The notes beneath the pieces are model-generated. The model was not told the DNA's origin. It worked only from the letters and a program-made list of their open reading frames with translations, and did not search any database. From Microbotryum silenes-acaulis (taxonomy: Eukaryota; Basidiomycota; Microbotryomycetes; Microbotryales; Microbotryaceae), in contig QPFY01000004.1 in NCBI GenBank assembly GCA_003665825.1, positions 1,550,001 through 1,614,000 on the forward strand: a DNA stretch of 64,000 nt. Direction: 5' to 3'. The translations under genes and the position numbers were made by a program. Shown here one piece after another: positions 32,625 to 45,135 of the stretch (position 1 is the stretch's first letter; every line of letters begins with the position of its first letter).

Positions 32625-34264
32625 TTAGATCCTCTCGTCACCGAGGACCTTTCGCACGCCTGCGATCTCCTCACGGTCGGCCTGTTTGCCACGCGAGACG
32701 ACGTTCATGCGAGTCGCTTCGGGACGCGCGACCCAGAAGTAGGCGACCAGACCGATAAGCACGAGCGCGTACGCGACGAAGTACAACCAGTACGGCGAGT
32801 AACCGAATAAGGCCAAACCGAAGCAGAGGCCGTAGAAATCGGACGAGAGCAACGAGATGTTGTAGAACGGCGACGAGGCAAGACGGTACAGGACCGGAGC
32901 AGTCGAGTAGAGGAAGAACATGCAGCACGTGTAGCCAACGAGGTAGCCGATGTTGCGGCCGGACCAGGACGAGGTGTGAAACAGGTGGTGTTCGAGCGCA
33001 GCGCCTTGGATCGCGTTGATGATGCTGCCCCAGAAACCCATCTGGCCGACGACCTCGTAGAGAGGGCGTTGTCGCACGAAAAATTCCTCGAGCGAGTTGG
33101 ATAGACCGTATCCAGTAGCACCGATCAACTGTAGATCCCATGGCATAGACTCGTTAGCGTGACGTGCGCACTTGTGACTCCTCATTGTTTCCGACGTACC
33201 ATAAGGATGTCACCGAGGACCCTGTTATTGGCAGGGTAGTTCTTGTCCGTGATGTCGTCCGAAGCAACGAGGAGACCGAGACCGAGGATGCAAATGAGTA
33301 CAGCAACAATCTGAGACCAGTGGTAACGAGCCTTGACGAAGAAGAATGCGAATATCATGCAAGCGGGAGTGGCCCTGTGAACGTCGGGATGAAAGTTGGT
33401 TCAGCAAGGGTGCAGCCGCGATAAACAACGTGCAAGAGTATGTACCAAGCATCCAAAAGCATGCACGACAAGAGATCGGTGTAGCTGTGGACGGGGTAGC
33501 CAGGAAGCCGATTCAGTTTCGGAGCGCCGAAGAATCTCTTGATCTCCAAGTCGCTAACCCGTAAGCCTTGATGACAAGGAAGTTGGCCTCGACGTCAATG
33601 GCCGCGAGCAATAAGTACTTCCAGCCATCAGTGACGAGCATCTTGCCCCAGGCTTTGAAGCCGTAGCGGTGGATGGTGTAGGGCGTGTAGACGAGGTTGA
33701 GGAAGAAGTAGAGGAAGAAGGTTTGGAACGTCGGCATCTGTAGGGGAGAGACGAGAGAAGGGCTCAGTATTAACCTCGTGCGAGACTATGAACACATCAT
33801 GTAACGCACGCTCCAGCCGTGCATTCCCAACTCGGTCGTGAGAACCGAAGTACCAGTGATGGCTAAGGACAGGGTTTGACCGGCGACCAGGCACAATCTG
33901 CGCGGGCGGACGCGAGTCAAGGCAGACGTGTAATGCACATGTCAGTATCATGAAGCACCAGCAAAAGATCTTGAAAATTAGCGCTCGTTCAGGTGACTCA
34001 CAGGAACCTTCGGGTGAAGACGCCCTTGGTGCGATGGCTGAGCGAGGCGAAAAAGCCAGCAAAGCCTTGGTTCCATACAATCGGATCCTTCTGAAGCACC
34101 TTGCGGTCACGTCCGAGGAATGTGTCGATGAAGCCAGGCAAGGGTACTTCCTCGGACGAGGTGATACCGTCATTCGACGTGGCGTGCTTGACCTCGTCCT
34201 CGGCCGACGAAGATGACTCACGCTGAACCAACGCGGGCATGCTGGCTTCGATATCCTTGGACAT
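32625..34264 (-). CDS. SLC35F-type (DUF914/EamA-fold) membrane transporter, 415 aa
   Basis: Six exons: 34264-34002, 33897-33810, 33737-33559, 33484-33446, 33374-33200 and 33128-32625 (1248 nt). About ten hydrophobic helices follow a hydrophilic N-terminus of about 70 residues. Family blocks include LVAGQTLSLAITGTSVLTTELG, the DVEANFLVIKAYGYTDLLSCMLLDAW segment (the hallmark EANY/VKAY...LLDCW pattern of SLC35F1/F2), ATPACMIFAFFFVKARYHW, QIVAVLICILGLGLLVASD, and GDILMLIGATGYGLSNSLEE. Human relatives are poorly characterised multipass transporters of the drug/metabolite superfamily, so the substrate is unknown. Exon 4 is only 39 nt, yet its phases fit exactly. Confidence 0.87.
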
Positions 34265-37200
34265 GAGGGAGGATGAGTGAGGGAGGGATGACCGAGTTGG
34301 AAGGGTCGAAATGGGTTTTGACTTCTAGCGAGAAGTGGTGGACAAAGCCCCTAAAAGAAGTCTAGGAGGAGCAAAGTCTGTTGGCGAACGGCGACGGCGT
34401 TTGATGTGGCGGAAATGAGAGACACGTGAGTCCCGCTGCGAAGGCGGATACGGGAGTACGGGAGGCTGCTCGGAGCTGCTCGGCGAGGCTCGGGGGTCTC
34501 GGGGCTTAGCCGGAGGCGCGTGGCCCGTATAAAGTCTACGACAAAACTATGGACAAAAAAAAGACAAGCGCGCGAATTGCTTCTGCCAGGTCTGGACCCC
34601 AAAAATCCCCCCAGGCGCGTACACGGCCAGCCCTTTCGGATGGGGATTTCGCACGGATCCGCTCCTGATTTCCGCAGGGTCTGATTGGCGCTAGCCTCGC
34701 GGTGCTGGATCATACGGATTACACGGTGGACACGAGAAGAAGTTGAGATTGTCATTTTCAGACGGTTAAATCAACTGTTTGGGGATGCTTAACATCTACT
34801 CCATTAGCAACCGCTAGTGAGCTGATGCTGTAATGTTTTTACATTCCATATGGATTCCAGAGTACCAAAATCTAAGTTTTGCAGAAGGATTTTATAAGAA
34901 ACGCGTACTGGACACGGACTCATGTTATCCGTACGAGCGAGGGTCGCGCGTGTAAGGGCGCGTGTGCGCGTGTGGGGCAACGGTAATGTCAGCGCCAGGC
35001 CGAGGTGACCACCGAGCGGTCTAGCTCAAGGAGTTGGCACCATGAAAGAATTCCCACATTTTCCACCCAGTACTCAGAGAAGGTCGAGAGATAACCTGAT
35101 GTACAGCAGCAAAGTATGCAATAATCAGCACCTCGATGCATGATAATGAATGATGCTGATGAGGATGATGGTCGAGCGAGGACGAGGACGAGTCGACTCG
35201 GGACCCCCCCCCCCCCTGTGCGACCGACCGAGGGCTAGAGGGGAGCGCCACACGCGCTGACTCACCATACTTCAACGTCTTGGGCTTCATCAGCAGAACA
35301 TTCTACACTCGACAGTTTCAACTGACACTCCAAATCCCATCATCTCCTCTTCTAAAACTATTACCAGTCCGATAGCGCGAAGTGGGACAGCCGACTCCGC
35401 TTGGACGGCAAGTTATCGAGGTCGATCACTTACTCTTACCCGGCCCAAACATGTGCAGATCCCTGTTCGAGAAGCTGACGGAGCGTAAACGGTCTCGATG
35501 GGGGAGACCCTCCCTCCAGCTCGATCTAGTGCAGAGTGGCGAACATGTGGCAGTGGCAATGGCAAGGTGAACACCATCAGATCGAGCTTGAGGCGACCTC
35601 CTCTCTGCGACCGCCTGCTGTGCTCACGCGGTGCGGACAGCAACGCCGTACGACAAGCTGGCTCACCGTTCTTGGGTAATAGGCTGCCTGATTCAGGCTG
35701 AAGATGGAGTCATCGGGGCCGAAGGTGAATCGCCCTTCACGAGGCTGCGGAAGGTGGGTGGTCATGCAATGACTCGTTCACGGGCTCGGGGTCAGCATGA
35801 GTCCGAGCACCACCAGCCGATCAAACAAGAAGACGGCCGTCCCACCCAATCGACGACGATCGACCCAGAGCAGAAGGAAAGTACTCACGGGTCGGGAGGA
35901 TGCTGGTAAGGACCCTGACGTGTTCAAACGTGACCAAGGTGGTGCACAGGTCATCGCGTTTGCACGGCCCAAAGTGCAGGGCCAGACCGTTGTTAGAGAA
36001 GAAAGATGAAGACAGAGAGATGTGTAGGTGGTCGCTGACTTGGGGTTGGGCCAAGCATGTCGATGACGCCACTGCTTCCGATCATCTCCACCTCTGCCGA
36101 GCGCCGAGCGGCGCGGCGCGAATACAGCAAGTTCGCGGACAGGGAACCGTGCACCCCACATCGAGGTCAACAATTCATATCTCGGAAAGACCGAATCTCT
36201 AGTCGATCAAGCAATTAGGTTAAGCTCCAATGATCACCTGAATCTTGAGATCGCCGCGATCGATACCGTGGTTGTTGCCCCAGCGGCTTTGTTCGAGGTG
36301 GGGCGACGTCGCTTCCGCCTCGATTTATTGCGAACTTCGTCCCGGAGCTGGGTTGCGGTGTGGGGCTCACCGTGACTCGAGGGCTCCGACGCGGCGATTC
36401 GACGGAAGAAAAATGAGATTAATCACTGAATCCTCCATTAAGTGGAATCCAGATCGAATACGCACCTTCAGCTTCGGAGGCGATTTGGCTGCTTAAAAGA
36501 AGATTGGTCACGGGCTGCAGAACTAGTAACTCGTTTTTTTTCGAGTACATCATGCTCGCGCAGGGGCATACATTACTGTGCGTCTGGATCTCATGGGATA
36601 TCTCATTCAATTGCGCGTGTGTGCATTGTCATGCACTGTCATGCATGGGGGTGCATGCGCTGAGAACCGGATCCGAGTATTCCTCGCTCAGATGACGCGC
36701 CGAGACTGCTTGCCGGTGCATACGGGGAAATCGCTGTGCATACGGGTGCATAGGTAGTTCAGAGTGTTGACCAGGGTTCTACACGAGTGTGGACCGGATC
36801 CGACTTCAGCCTACTCCCAGGGTATCTGCCAATCGCCAGGGGAGCCTGAACTTCACATCCCGTCCAATCGATTCACCCCTTGCACGTTCCTGTCAAGTCT
36901 CCTATAGGTATTCTCATTCCGTCGCTGACTCGTCATACGGCCTACTTCTCCGCTGATCACTCCTCGTGGATTGTGGTCCCCGCCTTGCTCCTACTCAAGA
37001 AGGTCGCGGGGAGGTTGCATAGTTGTGCGTTGTCGTGCAGAGACGTTTGACTGAGAGAAAAACGATCAAGTATGACTATCCACTGATGTGCACGTGCATG
37101 CATCTATATGCACTTGTATGCAGGAGCGACAGAAGCCGGCCGGCTGCCTGCGACGGCAAGGGGTATGACTGGGAGATCTCGCCAAAGTGGCCATTACTCA

Positions 37201-38076
37201 TCCTGAAAGCGATTTTGGCGCGGGCGAAAAACGGACGATGGTCAAAGTGAGAAAGAGAGCATCCACTTCCTTTCCCAAGTAGAAGCCCGCTGCGAAGGCC
37301 CGCCCCGGCCGTGCGGGTGAGGGTCGACAAATTAGCCAGGGCCAGGCGCAGGGTCGGTGCACGAGCCGGGATTAGCACGCACAGAATTAATCCTCAAACT
37401 TAGGATCTGCAGATCGCCTTTTTTGAGTTTGGGAGCTTGTAGCCTACTTATCAAAAATTTCGACATGGTCGAGTTTGAATTCAGTGTCTCCAAGTCCTTA
37501 CAGGCGAAGGTGCATCAGGTAATCGGTTCAGGGGCTCATCCGAATTGACGTTCCAGGCCCACCCCAGAGCGCAGATCGAGGATCAACGTGAGTGCCAGCC
37601 GACGCTTGGCCGAGCGGGGAGAAGCAGTAGTCACGCTTGAAAGACATAGACTCTGGCACAAAATTCCCATTGAACTAGGTCACAAAAAGGTCAAGAGTCC
37701 GCACCGTGACCAAAAAGATGCCCGCACGAGGCGCCTGGTAGCATCTCGGGGTTTGCTCGCTCCCACAGGAAACACTTTGTGAGCGCGCGACACCTCGGAG
37801 GGTTTCAGCAGCGAGGAGCAGGCACAGCCACGCCTTAAACTTAAAGCGCACCGCGCGACCGAACGCCTTCTGACGGCTTCGCTCTGCGAACGGCAGCGCG
37901 CCTCGGCGCCTCGCTCTCACGACGCACAGTCCGAAGAAACTCCGAACGCTCCGAACGCTCCCCGTCGGCGTTTACGGCTCACCCTATGTCGTCATGTCCA
38001 CATGGGTTTTAGAGACAAGGAGCAGGCTTTCGAGCGCAAAGAAATGCTACAAAAAAACGCAATTGGCAGGGTTTGA
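34265..38076. other. 3.8-kb gene-poor region
   Basis: Lies between the transporter start and the first hydrolase stop. The right part should hold hydrolase 3' sequence, the left part the transporter promoter. I found no supportable gene. Landmarks are a C13 run at 35204-35216 and a cluster of TGCAT-type words between about 36615 and 37125. Open frames such as 35498-35909 and 37357-37548 show no domain. Confidence 0.45.
36615..37125. repeat. Cluster of TGCAT/GTGCAT words
   Basis: At least ten copies of TGCA-containing words (GTGCATTG, CATGCACTG, CATGCATGG, GGTGCATACGGG twice, GGTGCATAGG, ACGTGCATGCATC, TATGCACTTG) fall in about 510 bp with two local concentrations, near 36620-36755 and 37085-37125. 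They are partly palindromic. This could be a degenerate simple repeat or a group of protein-binding sites. No function is shown. Confidence 0.5.
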
Positions 38077-39994
38077 TTAGATCTTCGACTGTTTGCCGCT
38101 CGAAGCACTCCCCTGGCCCGCCTTCTTCTTGCCCGAGCGCAATTTGAAGGGTTCAAGCCAATCGGCAACAGCAATGACGGCGTAGTCCTGGTAATCCCAT
38201 GGAGCACCTGAGTGAGTTTTGTAGTAGCCCGCGAGACCCTGCAACAAGAGAATGATTTGAGAAGATATAGACCGCAGAAGTCAGCCTAGGCTCCTATTGC
38301 CGGCACGGGCTCTCTCGTTTCGCTGCGCGACCGCCGCTACCAGGCGACTGCGTCCCTCATGTCGCTCGTCCCACTTCCACCGCAACGGAGGGCCTGAAAT
38401 CTGGCAAATCCCTGTCGTATTCGGTTGGAACTTACCGCGTCGGCAGTGGTCCAAATGTGCCCAGCCAAGGGTTTGACCAACTTCTTCGCCCTCACACCAG
38501 CGGCTTGCAACTGCTCAAATTGAACCTCGATATCGTCCCGGAAGATCTCCTTGCCGCCCCAGGTAATCATTGTACGGCCCTCATCCGGGAACGCTTCCTT
38601 GAGCCACGAGTTGTCCTCGCATTTGATGGGTTGGACATAAGGGCTTGCCAACAACTCGAGGCCTTTCAACTCCTTGCCAGGCACGAACCTCGACGCCTGC
38701 GCCGCTTGTTTGAACGACTCTGGGAGAGGGGCATTGGGACTGGTGAACCATTGGAACGGCGACCAGCTGGGTTCGTAGACCGCTGAAACAGCTTGCAGCG
38801 ATCCGATGTATTCGAGCGCACTACGTCGCGTCCACGTGTTACTGAGCATGTCGTAGTTGGTCGAGTACCGCGAGGGGCGTTCGGACATCATGTCGACCCA
38901 GGGTGAGACGAGGAAGGCTCCTGCGGGTCGACTGGGGACAGGACCGAGCGACTCGATGACTGTGACTTGCTTGCAAGGTCGGGCGAGATGCAAGAGGAAC
39001 GTCATGGCTAAATTCCCTCCGGCAGAATCGCCGCCGAGCACAATCTTGGACGGGTCGATGCTCAAGTGGTTGACGAGGTACTGATAAGCAGCTTGAGTTT
39101 CAATGAGCTGCGAGGGCCATTTAAACTCGGGTGCCAACTCTGTATAATTCTTGACGCTCGTCAGAATCATGGGACGCCCCGTAGGGTCGGAAATGGCAGC
39201 ATCTCACCGTAGTCAAGAAGGAAGATCGAGAACTTGACGCCCCGCGTCTCGTTCATCTCCCGAGCGAGCTTGAGCCAGTAGTGCAGCTGAAGTCCTCCAG
39301 AGTCGATGACATAGGCACCACCTGATTCACATACACCGGTTGATGATGATCAGCTTTGTTGAGCTGTTGCTTGATCGATATGGGGCGCCGTTCACAGGCA
39401 GAGGCTCACCGTGCAGATAAAACAGCACTACATCATCGCCGGCTCGATTCGTTCCAGGAGGTGCGATCCAGCGACCGGCAACACCACAGTCGGACACATT
39501 CTGCAACCAATCCTGGTAGCCCTTGAAGGTGTTTGACCTGTACGCGTCTTGGTAGTCGCGTTCACCAAAGACCATGCGCGCTTGTGCTGGCGTCGACCGC
39601 GTCAAGAGGTATTTGGCGAGGCGTAGAACTAGCTCGGCTCGGACTGGACGACCGATGTCCCGGGGCACAGGAGCTAAGGACCTTAAAAGAATGTAGTCCT
39701 TGAGCAGCCCGAGGGGCAAGCGTACCACTGTTGCATGCGTTCACAAGGACGTTGTGGGGAATGTGGGGAAGCATCGCGGAACCCGGGTAAGGACGAGCAT
39801 GTGGACAGCCTGGTCGGCGGAGGGCTTGAGAAAATATGAACAATTTTTTTTGACTTACGAAGAAAAGGCAACATGTAGAACAAGAAGTGTAGCCCTTGCC
39901 CGACCGACATCTTCTGCGGTGCCGCACCCGAGACGAGCGGTAGCCCCTGCTTCCCCCGCGGGATTGGCGAGGCTCCAAGCTGATAGAACGACAT
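38077..39994 (-). CDS. Alpha/beta hydrolase, steryl-deacetylase/lipase-like (array member A), 477 aa
   Basis: Five exons: 39994-39859, 39727-39410, 39321-39208, 39139-38436 and 38238-38077 (1434 nt). It belongs to the hormone-sensitive-lipase-like abhydrolase_3 group. The N-terminus carries a hydrophobic stretch (LHFLFYMLPFLL) that may anchor it in the ER. The oxyanion motif is HGGAYVID; the nucleophile motif is GGDSAGGNLA (Ser at the centre); the C-terminal AGHIW supplies the likely catalytic His. Yeast Say1, of similar organisation, removes acetyl groups from sterols in the ER, so an esterase role is plausible but the substrate is inferred. This copy is more divergent from B and C than they are from each other. 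The tail is Lys-rich. Confidence 0.85.
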
Positions 39995-40636
39995 GATGAA
40001 AACCGAGTGAAGTCAATCAACTGTCGTTGTAATGAGACGCGATAGATACAGGTGGATCGGTGGATCGGTGGATCGGTGAGGAGTCTGGTAGCCGAGCGCC
40101 AGACGGAGGTGGAGCCTTGAGAGGGTAAATTGTCTTGTACGGACTCCGCCCCACATCGCCGTGGCCACCGCCCCCTACCGCCCCAGCCCGGTAAAGTCCC
40201 CGCGGCTGGGCCGGCACGCACGCCGGTTTGCTCGCCGTGTGCCTTCCGAAGCTCCGAAACCTCAGGCCCGCTCCCAGGTTGAATGTGCATGACCTCCTGT
40301 GCAGTCATCGAAGACCAGGGGGGAAGCCATTCGAAATAACACTCTGGCCTCGTGATTAGATTTCCCCATCTCAGACGTTGTTCTTACTGGTTTTTGTGCA
40401 GCGCCGGTCGGGATATGGGCTCTGGAAACGTCACGCCGAGCAGGCGGCAGTGCTTTCGGCTCTACATCACCTTGAGCTCTTAGGAATCACGGACACATTG
40501 TTTTTATGCCTTGGCTCATCTCTGCTGACACACGACTTACGTCTCCGGTGAGGCGTTCGATCTCTCGCCTAGGAATTTCTACGAGCGGACGCAATCGCAT
40601 GCACTTGATATAACATGTAACAAACAGGACGTAGTT
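39995..40636. promoter_or_regulatory. Upstream region of hydrolase A, with a short tandem repeat
   Basis: 642 bp between array members A and B. A GGTGGATC octamer is repeated about three and a half times at 40051-40078. Otherwise nothing is recognised. The region should contain the A promoter and B 3' end. Confidence 0.5.
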
Positions 40637-42428
40637 TTAAGTGGATAAGTATTCATTCGACTTCGTTTTTTTGGCGAAGGATTGCAGAAATTCCGACGTG
40701 ACCAGCACGTTGTAGTGGGGATCGTCTTCGCGTCCACCAGTCTTGGTCTTCCACAAGCCCGGCACAGTCTGGTTGACGAAGAAGGACTCAGTCTCCATGG
40801 ACACATGCAAAGATCGTCTATCGAGTCGATGACTTACCGAATCGTATATAATCCAGTCATGAATGCCGAGCTCCTTGACAAGACGCACGGGTGCAATCCC
40901 GGCCTTCTCCATCGCGTTGACGGCGAGAGCGCAGTCGTCGGCGAGCAATTCCTTCCCTCCCCAGCTCATAGCCGTGCAGCCTCCGCCAGGGTAGGCCTCT
41001 GCCAGCCACTCGGGATCTTCACACATTGACGGGTTCACATAAGGAGACTTGAGGAGACCCAGCCCTCCCTTGGCCTCGTCGCCCGGTTTGAATGGGATCG
41101 AGTCCATCACCTTCTGAGCGGCATCGGATGATCCGTGCCCGTTCGCCTCGTTCCAAGCGGGCATCTTGATCGACGACGTATCGTGAACCCCGATGTAGTC
41201 CAGAACGGGGTAGAACGTGCCGTTCAGCCCAATACTATCGTACTGGATGTTTTTGTAAGATGAAGTACTGGAGGACAAGATCCGAAGGTAGGGGCTGATC
41301 AGCAGGACTCCACCTGGGCGAGGCGGCGTTGGTCCGAGCGAGGCGGGGACCTTGATCACGGAGCAGGGGCGGGCGACGTGTAACAACCAAGAGGCGACGA
41401 GGTTTCCGCCAGCGCTATCTCCGGAAACGACGATCCTTTTGGGGTCGATGCCTTGGTTGTTCACGAGGTAATGGTACCCGGCTTGGATCTCGATCTGCTG
41501 GCTCGGGAACTTAAACTCTGGCGCAAGTTCTACGTCCCCTCCCAGTCACTGACGTGTAAGCTTGACGATGCCGCACATTTAAGGTCAGAGATGGCGTAGT
41601 GCATTCGAATCTACTGACCGTAATCGAGTTGGAAGACGGAGAATTGCACATTGCGTTTGATGTTCAATTCCTTGGCAAGGAAAAGAAAGTAGTCCTGCGC
41701 AGCGCCTGCAGTGTCGAGCACAAATCCGCCTCCTACGAGACGTGAGTGGATCGAGTTGCTATCAGCTTCATAATCCATATTTTACACCTGAGGGGAGGGT
41801 TCATGACTGACCATGGACGTAGTAGAGCACGATTTGGTCCTCGCTGCGCTTGGAGCCCGTCGGGGCGATCCACCTCCCAGTTGTACCATTCACCGAAATT
41901 CTCGGAGTGGACCACTCCTTGTATTCACCCCAGTTGGAATAGGCCGTATCGTACGCCTTGTCGCGATTGAAGAGCAATCGCCCTTCGACGGCGTAGCAGT
42001 TAGTGATGAGGTAACGGCAGATTTTGCACGCGTATTCTCCTGACCAGGGTCGACCTATTTCTCGGTAAATATTGTCACGATCACGGAGGATCGCGTATCG
42101 GAAGAGAATGCTGATAGGAAGTCGTACAACTGTACAGATTAGGGATTGAAGGTTCGAGTTTCGCGGAGACCGCCAGTAGCCCAAAGTGAGGAATGAAGAG
42201 ACGGAATTCCGTCAGTACACCGAGATCGCACAATGACCCAACGGGGCCTAATTCTCAGTGGGACATTGATTGTATACAAAGGTACTTACGCACGTACGGC
42301 AACACGCCCAAAATGACATGGAGTGTGGGCTTAAGGCCCATCGTTTCTGGCCGGGATCCGGAGACGAGGCCGAGATTGCGCTTCTCAGCCGGCACCTCCG
42401 TAACGCCAGCTCGTTGAATCGTACGCAT
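40637..42428 (-). CDS. Alpha/beta hydrolase, steryl-deacetylase/lipase-like (array member B), 464 aa
   Basis: Exons 42428-42290, 42129-41812, 41732-41619, 41529-40838 and 40768-40637 total 1395 nt. Exon lengths of 139, 318 and 114 nt match those of paralogues A and C, evidence of tandem duplication. A hydrophobic N-terminal segment (LHVILGVLPYV) precedes VRLPISILFRYAIL. Catalytic motifs are HGGGFVLDTAG, VSGDSAGGNLV and GIHDWIIYDS. The last intron (69 nt) has no stop and keeps frame, so its retention would add 23 residues. The CDS is continuous either way. Substrate is inferred as for A. Confidence 0.86.
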
Positions 42429-42923
42429 CGTCCTGTAGTCGGTGTGTGTGTGAGTGAAGAATTTCCGAGAGGGATACGAATCGCTTTTAAGTGATAGAGT
42501 GGTGAACCCCAAGGCAAGGTGCACTTGGGCGGTGCCTCGGACCAAAGCTCCGAGACCCCGGCCGGGGGGCTGAACTTGAGGCTCGGAGCGGCCAGCACAG
42601 CCAGCACTGCCAGAGCCTGAGCCTGCGCGGTGCGAGGCCTTGCGAATGAGATTAATGAGAGACAGGGCCCAATCGGGAAATTGCTCGGAAGGTGCTGTGA
42701 GCAAAGTCTATGTACGGCCCCTGAGCGGTTTGCTCGGACAGCACAACCATCCCCGGCCGCTCTCGCTCAGACCACTCATCTCACACAATGGCTCAGATTG
42801 GTGCAGGCACTTCAAAGCCCAAAATGTAGGACATAACCCAAAGCAATGTTTTCATAATCGGCTAACGGTACACTTTCAGCTCCGATTGACGGGATAGAGC
42901 CCCACCTGGGGCTAAATGGTCCA
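42429..42923. promoter_or_regulatory. Upstream region of hydrolase B
   Basis: 495 bp between B and C. GC-rich, with no motif recognised. It should contain the B promoter and the C 3' end. Confidence 0.4.
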
Positions 42924-45135
42924 TTACTCCTTTCCCCACTCCCTTCCAACCATGACACCGCTACCCTCGAGACTCTTTTCCTTCGTCTCTCCTTGACCTG
43001 CTTTGGTCCCCTCACCACCCTTGGCGGGATTCGTTCCCGACGGTGCCTTGGCCTGAGTTTCCTCCGCCGGCGCCGTCACCTTTTCCGTCTTGGGCTCGGG
43101 GTTGGGAACGCTCGCTTGCTCTTTCGCTTGTGGTGCAGACTTGACGTCCTGTTTGGCTGAGGCCCAGTACTCTTGACGGATGCGGACGTCGAAGGATTGC
43201 AGGAAGTCGGCGACGACGGAGATGTTGTGCGTCGCGACGCGGTCGGGGCCGAAGGAGTGCGTTCTGTAAAGGCCCGGAATGAACTGACTCGGATCGAATA
43301 TGTTCGCGTCAGTAGGCAGCCCCCACAGGCGTTTGCACCAACTCAAGAGAAATAAGCTCCCCTTCAACTCACCGAATCGTACAGGATCCAGTCATGAGCG
43401 CCAAGAGGCTTGAACAACTTGGCGGGCTCGACCCCAGCCTTCTCCATCCTCTTGAAGATCTCCTCGATGTCATCATTGAACACTTCCATACCTCCCCAGC
43501 TGATCAGTGTCCTACCATCATCGGGGAATGCCTCCTTGAGCCATTCAAGATCCTCGCAAACGATAGGGTTCGCGTACGGCGATCCGAGTAAGTCGAGCCC
43601 CTTGGCTTCCTTGCCCACGACGAACTTGGGCGCCTTGTTGAACCCACGGGGTGGGTGGGGGTTGGGGAACTGGAAGAAGTGAATAGGGTTCCATGATGGG
43701 ACTCCGATCGGAGCCGAGTTGGGCACGCCAATGTATTCCAACGCGGCACGGAAGGCGCCACCATTGTCGATAAAGTCGTACTTGTTGTTGGTCTTGCGCG
43801 AAGGGCGGTACGAGCAGAGGTCGACCAGAGGGGAGATGAGGAATGCACCTGCCGGTCGAGGAGGGGTAGGGCCGAGTGACTCAGGAACTGTGATCGACGA
43901 GCAGGGACGAGCAACATGGAGCAGCCACGTCGTAGCCAGATTGCCACCTGCACGAGAGTATTGTTTTCGCGTCAGCCTGGCGCCGGGTGGTGGAAGAGGA
44001 AGTTCTGCACAAGACTGACCAGCCGAGTCTCCTGCGACTACGATCTTCTTGGGATCAATGCCTTGATTGTTGACGAGGTAGTGGTAACCAGCTTGCACCT
44101 CGATGAGCTGACTGGGGAAGACGAATTCTGGCGCCAGTTCTGTATGAAGCAGGTGAATCAGTGCTAGGGAACGTTCAACACTACAAGAGGTCCAAACAAT
44201 GTAATAGGCAGGGGCGGGAGGGAGTTGATCAACCTACCATAGTCGAGCTGGAAAATGGAGAACTTGACCTTGCGACGGAGATTGAGCTCCTTAGCGAGGT
44301 ACAGGAAATAGTTTTGCGCGTTACCCGCAGTATCGAGCAAGAAGCCACCACCTGCATAGACATTGGGTGATTTGGTTGGCTCGAGAAGGACGATACATGA
44401 TCAGAAAATTTGAGTAGCACTTGCCGTGTATCATGTACAAAACGACTTCGTCCTCGCTTCTCTTTGATCCCGGAGGGGCCAACCACCTACCCGTCGTGCC
44501 GTTGACGGAAATTTGCGTGACCCAATCCTTGTATCCGATGAAGGCGACACCGGCATAGGCGAGCGTGTAGGCATTCGTACGGTTGAAAATGACACGAGCC
44601 TGCGCAGTCGTCGTTCGAGAGAGGACGAATTGGGTTAAACGACGAACGTAGTCCGTGTACCAAGGTCGACCGATGAGGTGCACCATCTTGGATCGGAAGC
44701 GAAGGATGATGTGTGACAGGATAATTTCGATGGGCAGCTTGACGACTGAGATGATACGTTTGGATTTCATCGAGAATGCGATAATTGGAGACAAAGACGG
44801 GTGTCGAGGTTGCGCAGAGTTTTCACGAACCGGCCGTCGGGATCGCGAGCAGGCCAGCGATCGGTGATGCAGTGAAGGGGTGGGGCGCGTCACGCACACA
44901 GCAAGGCAGAATGCAAAGTAAAGTCCGAGCGTCAGCCACATGATCCAGCACCATATCCCACTACAAACGAACCAGCTGTTCATAGTGTCTACTTACACGC
45001 ATAAGGCAACACGACAAAGATCAGGTGGAGCACGAGCTTGAGGTTCATCCGCACCGGCTTTGCCCCACTCACCAAGGCAAGATGGCGTTTCTCGGCCGGG
45101 ATCGGTGTCGTGCCTGCTTCATTGGGGGCGTTCAT
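42924..45135 (-). CDS. Alpha/beta hydrolase, steryl-deacetylase/lipase-like (array member C), 542 aa
   Basis: Six exons: 45135-44997, 44745-44425, 44351-44238, 44139-44020, 43947-43373 and 43283-42924 (1629 nt). Motifs are HGGGFLLDTAG, VAGDSAGGNLATTW and GAHDWILYDS. It shares long blocks with B (YHYLVNNQGIDPK, SLGPTPPRP). Three points differ from the siblings. The second intron begins with GC (GCAAGT) rather than GT. An extra intron interrupts the nucleophile motif in the glycine codon after GDSA. The C-terminus has a tail of about 75 residues rich in Lys, Glu, Pro and Ala (KEQASVPNPEPKTEK) after the last conserved block (NISVVADFLQSF). The fold and active site appear intact. Confidence 0.87.
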
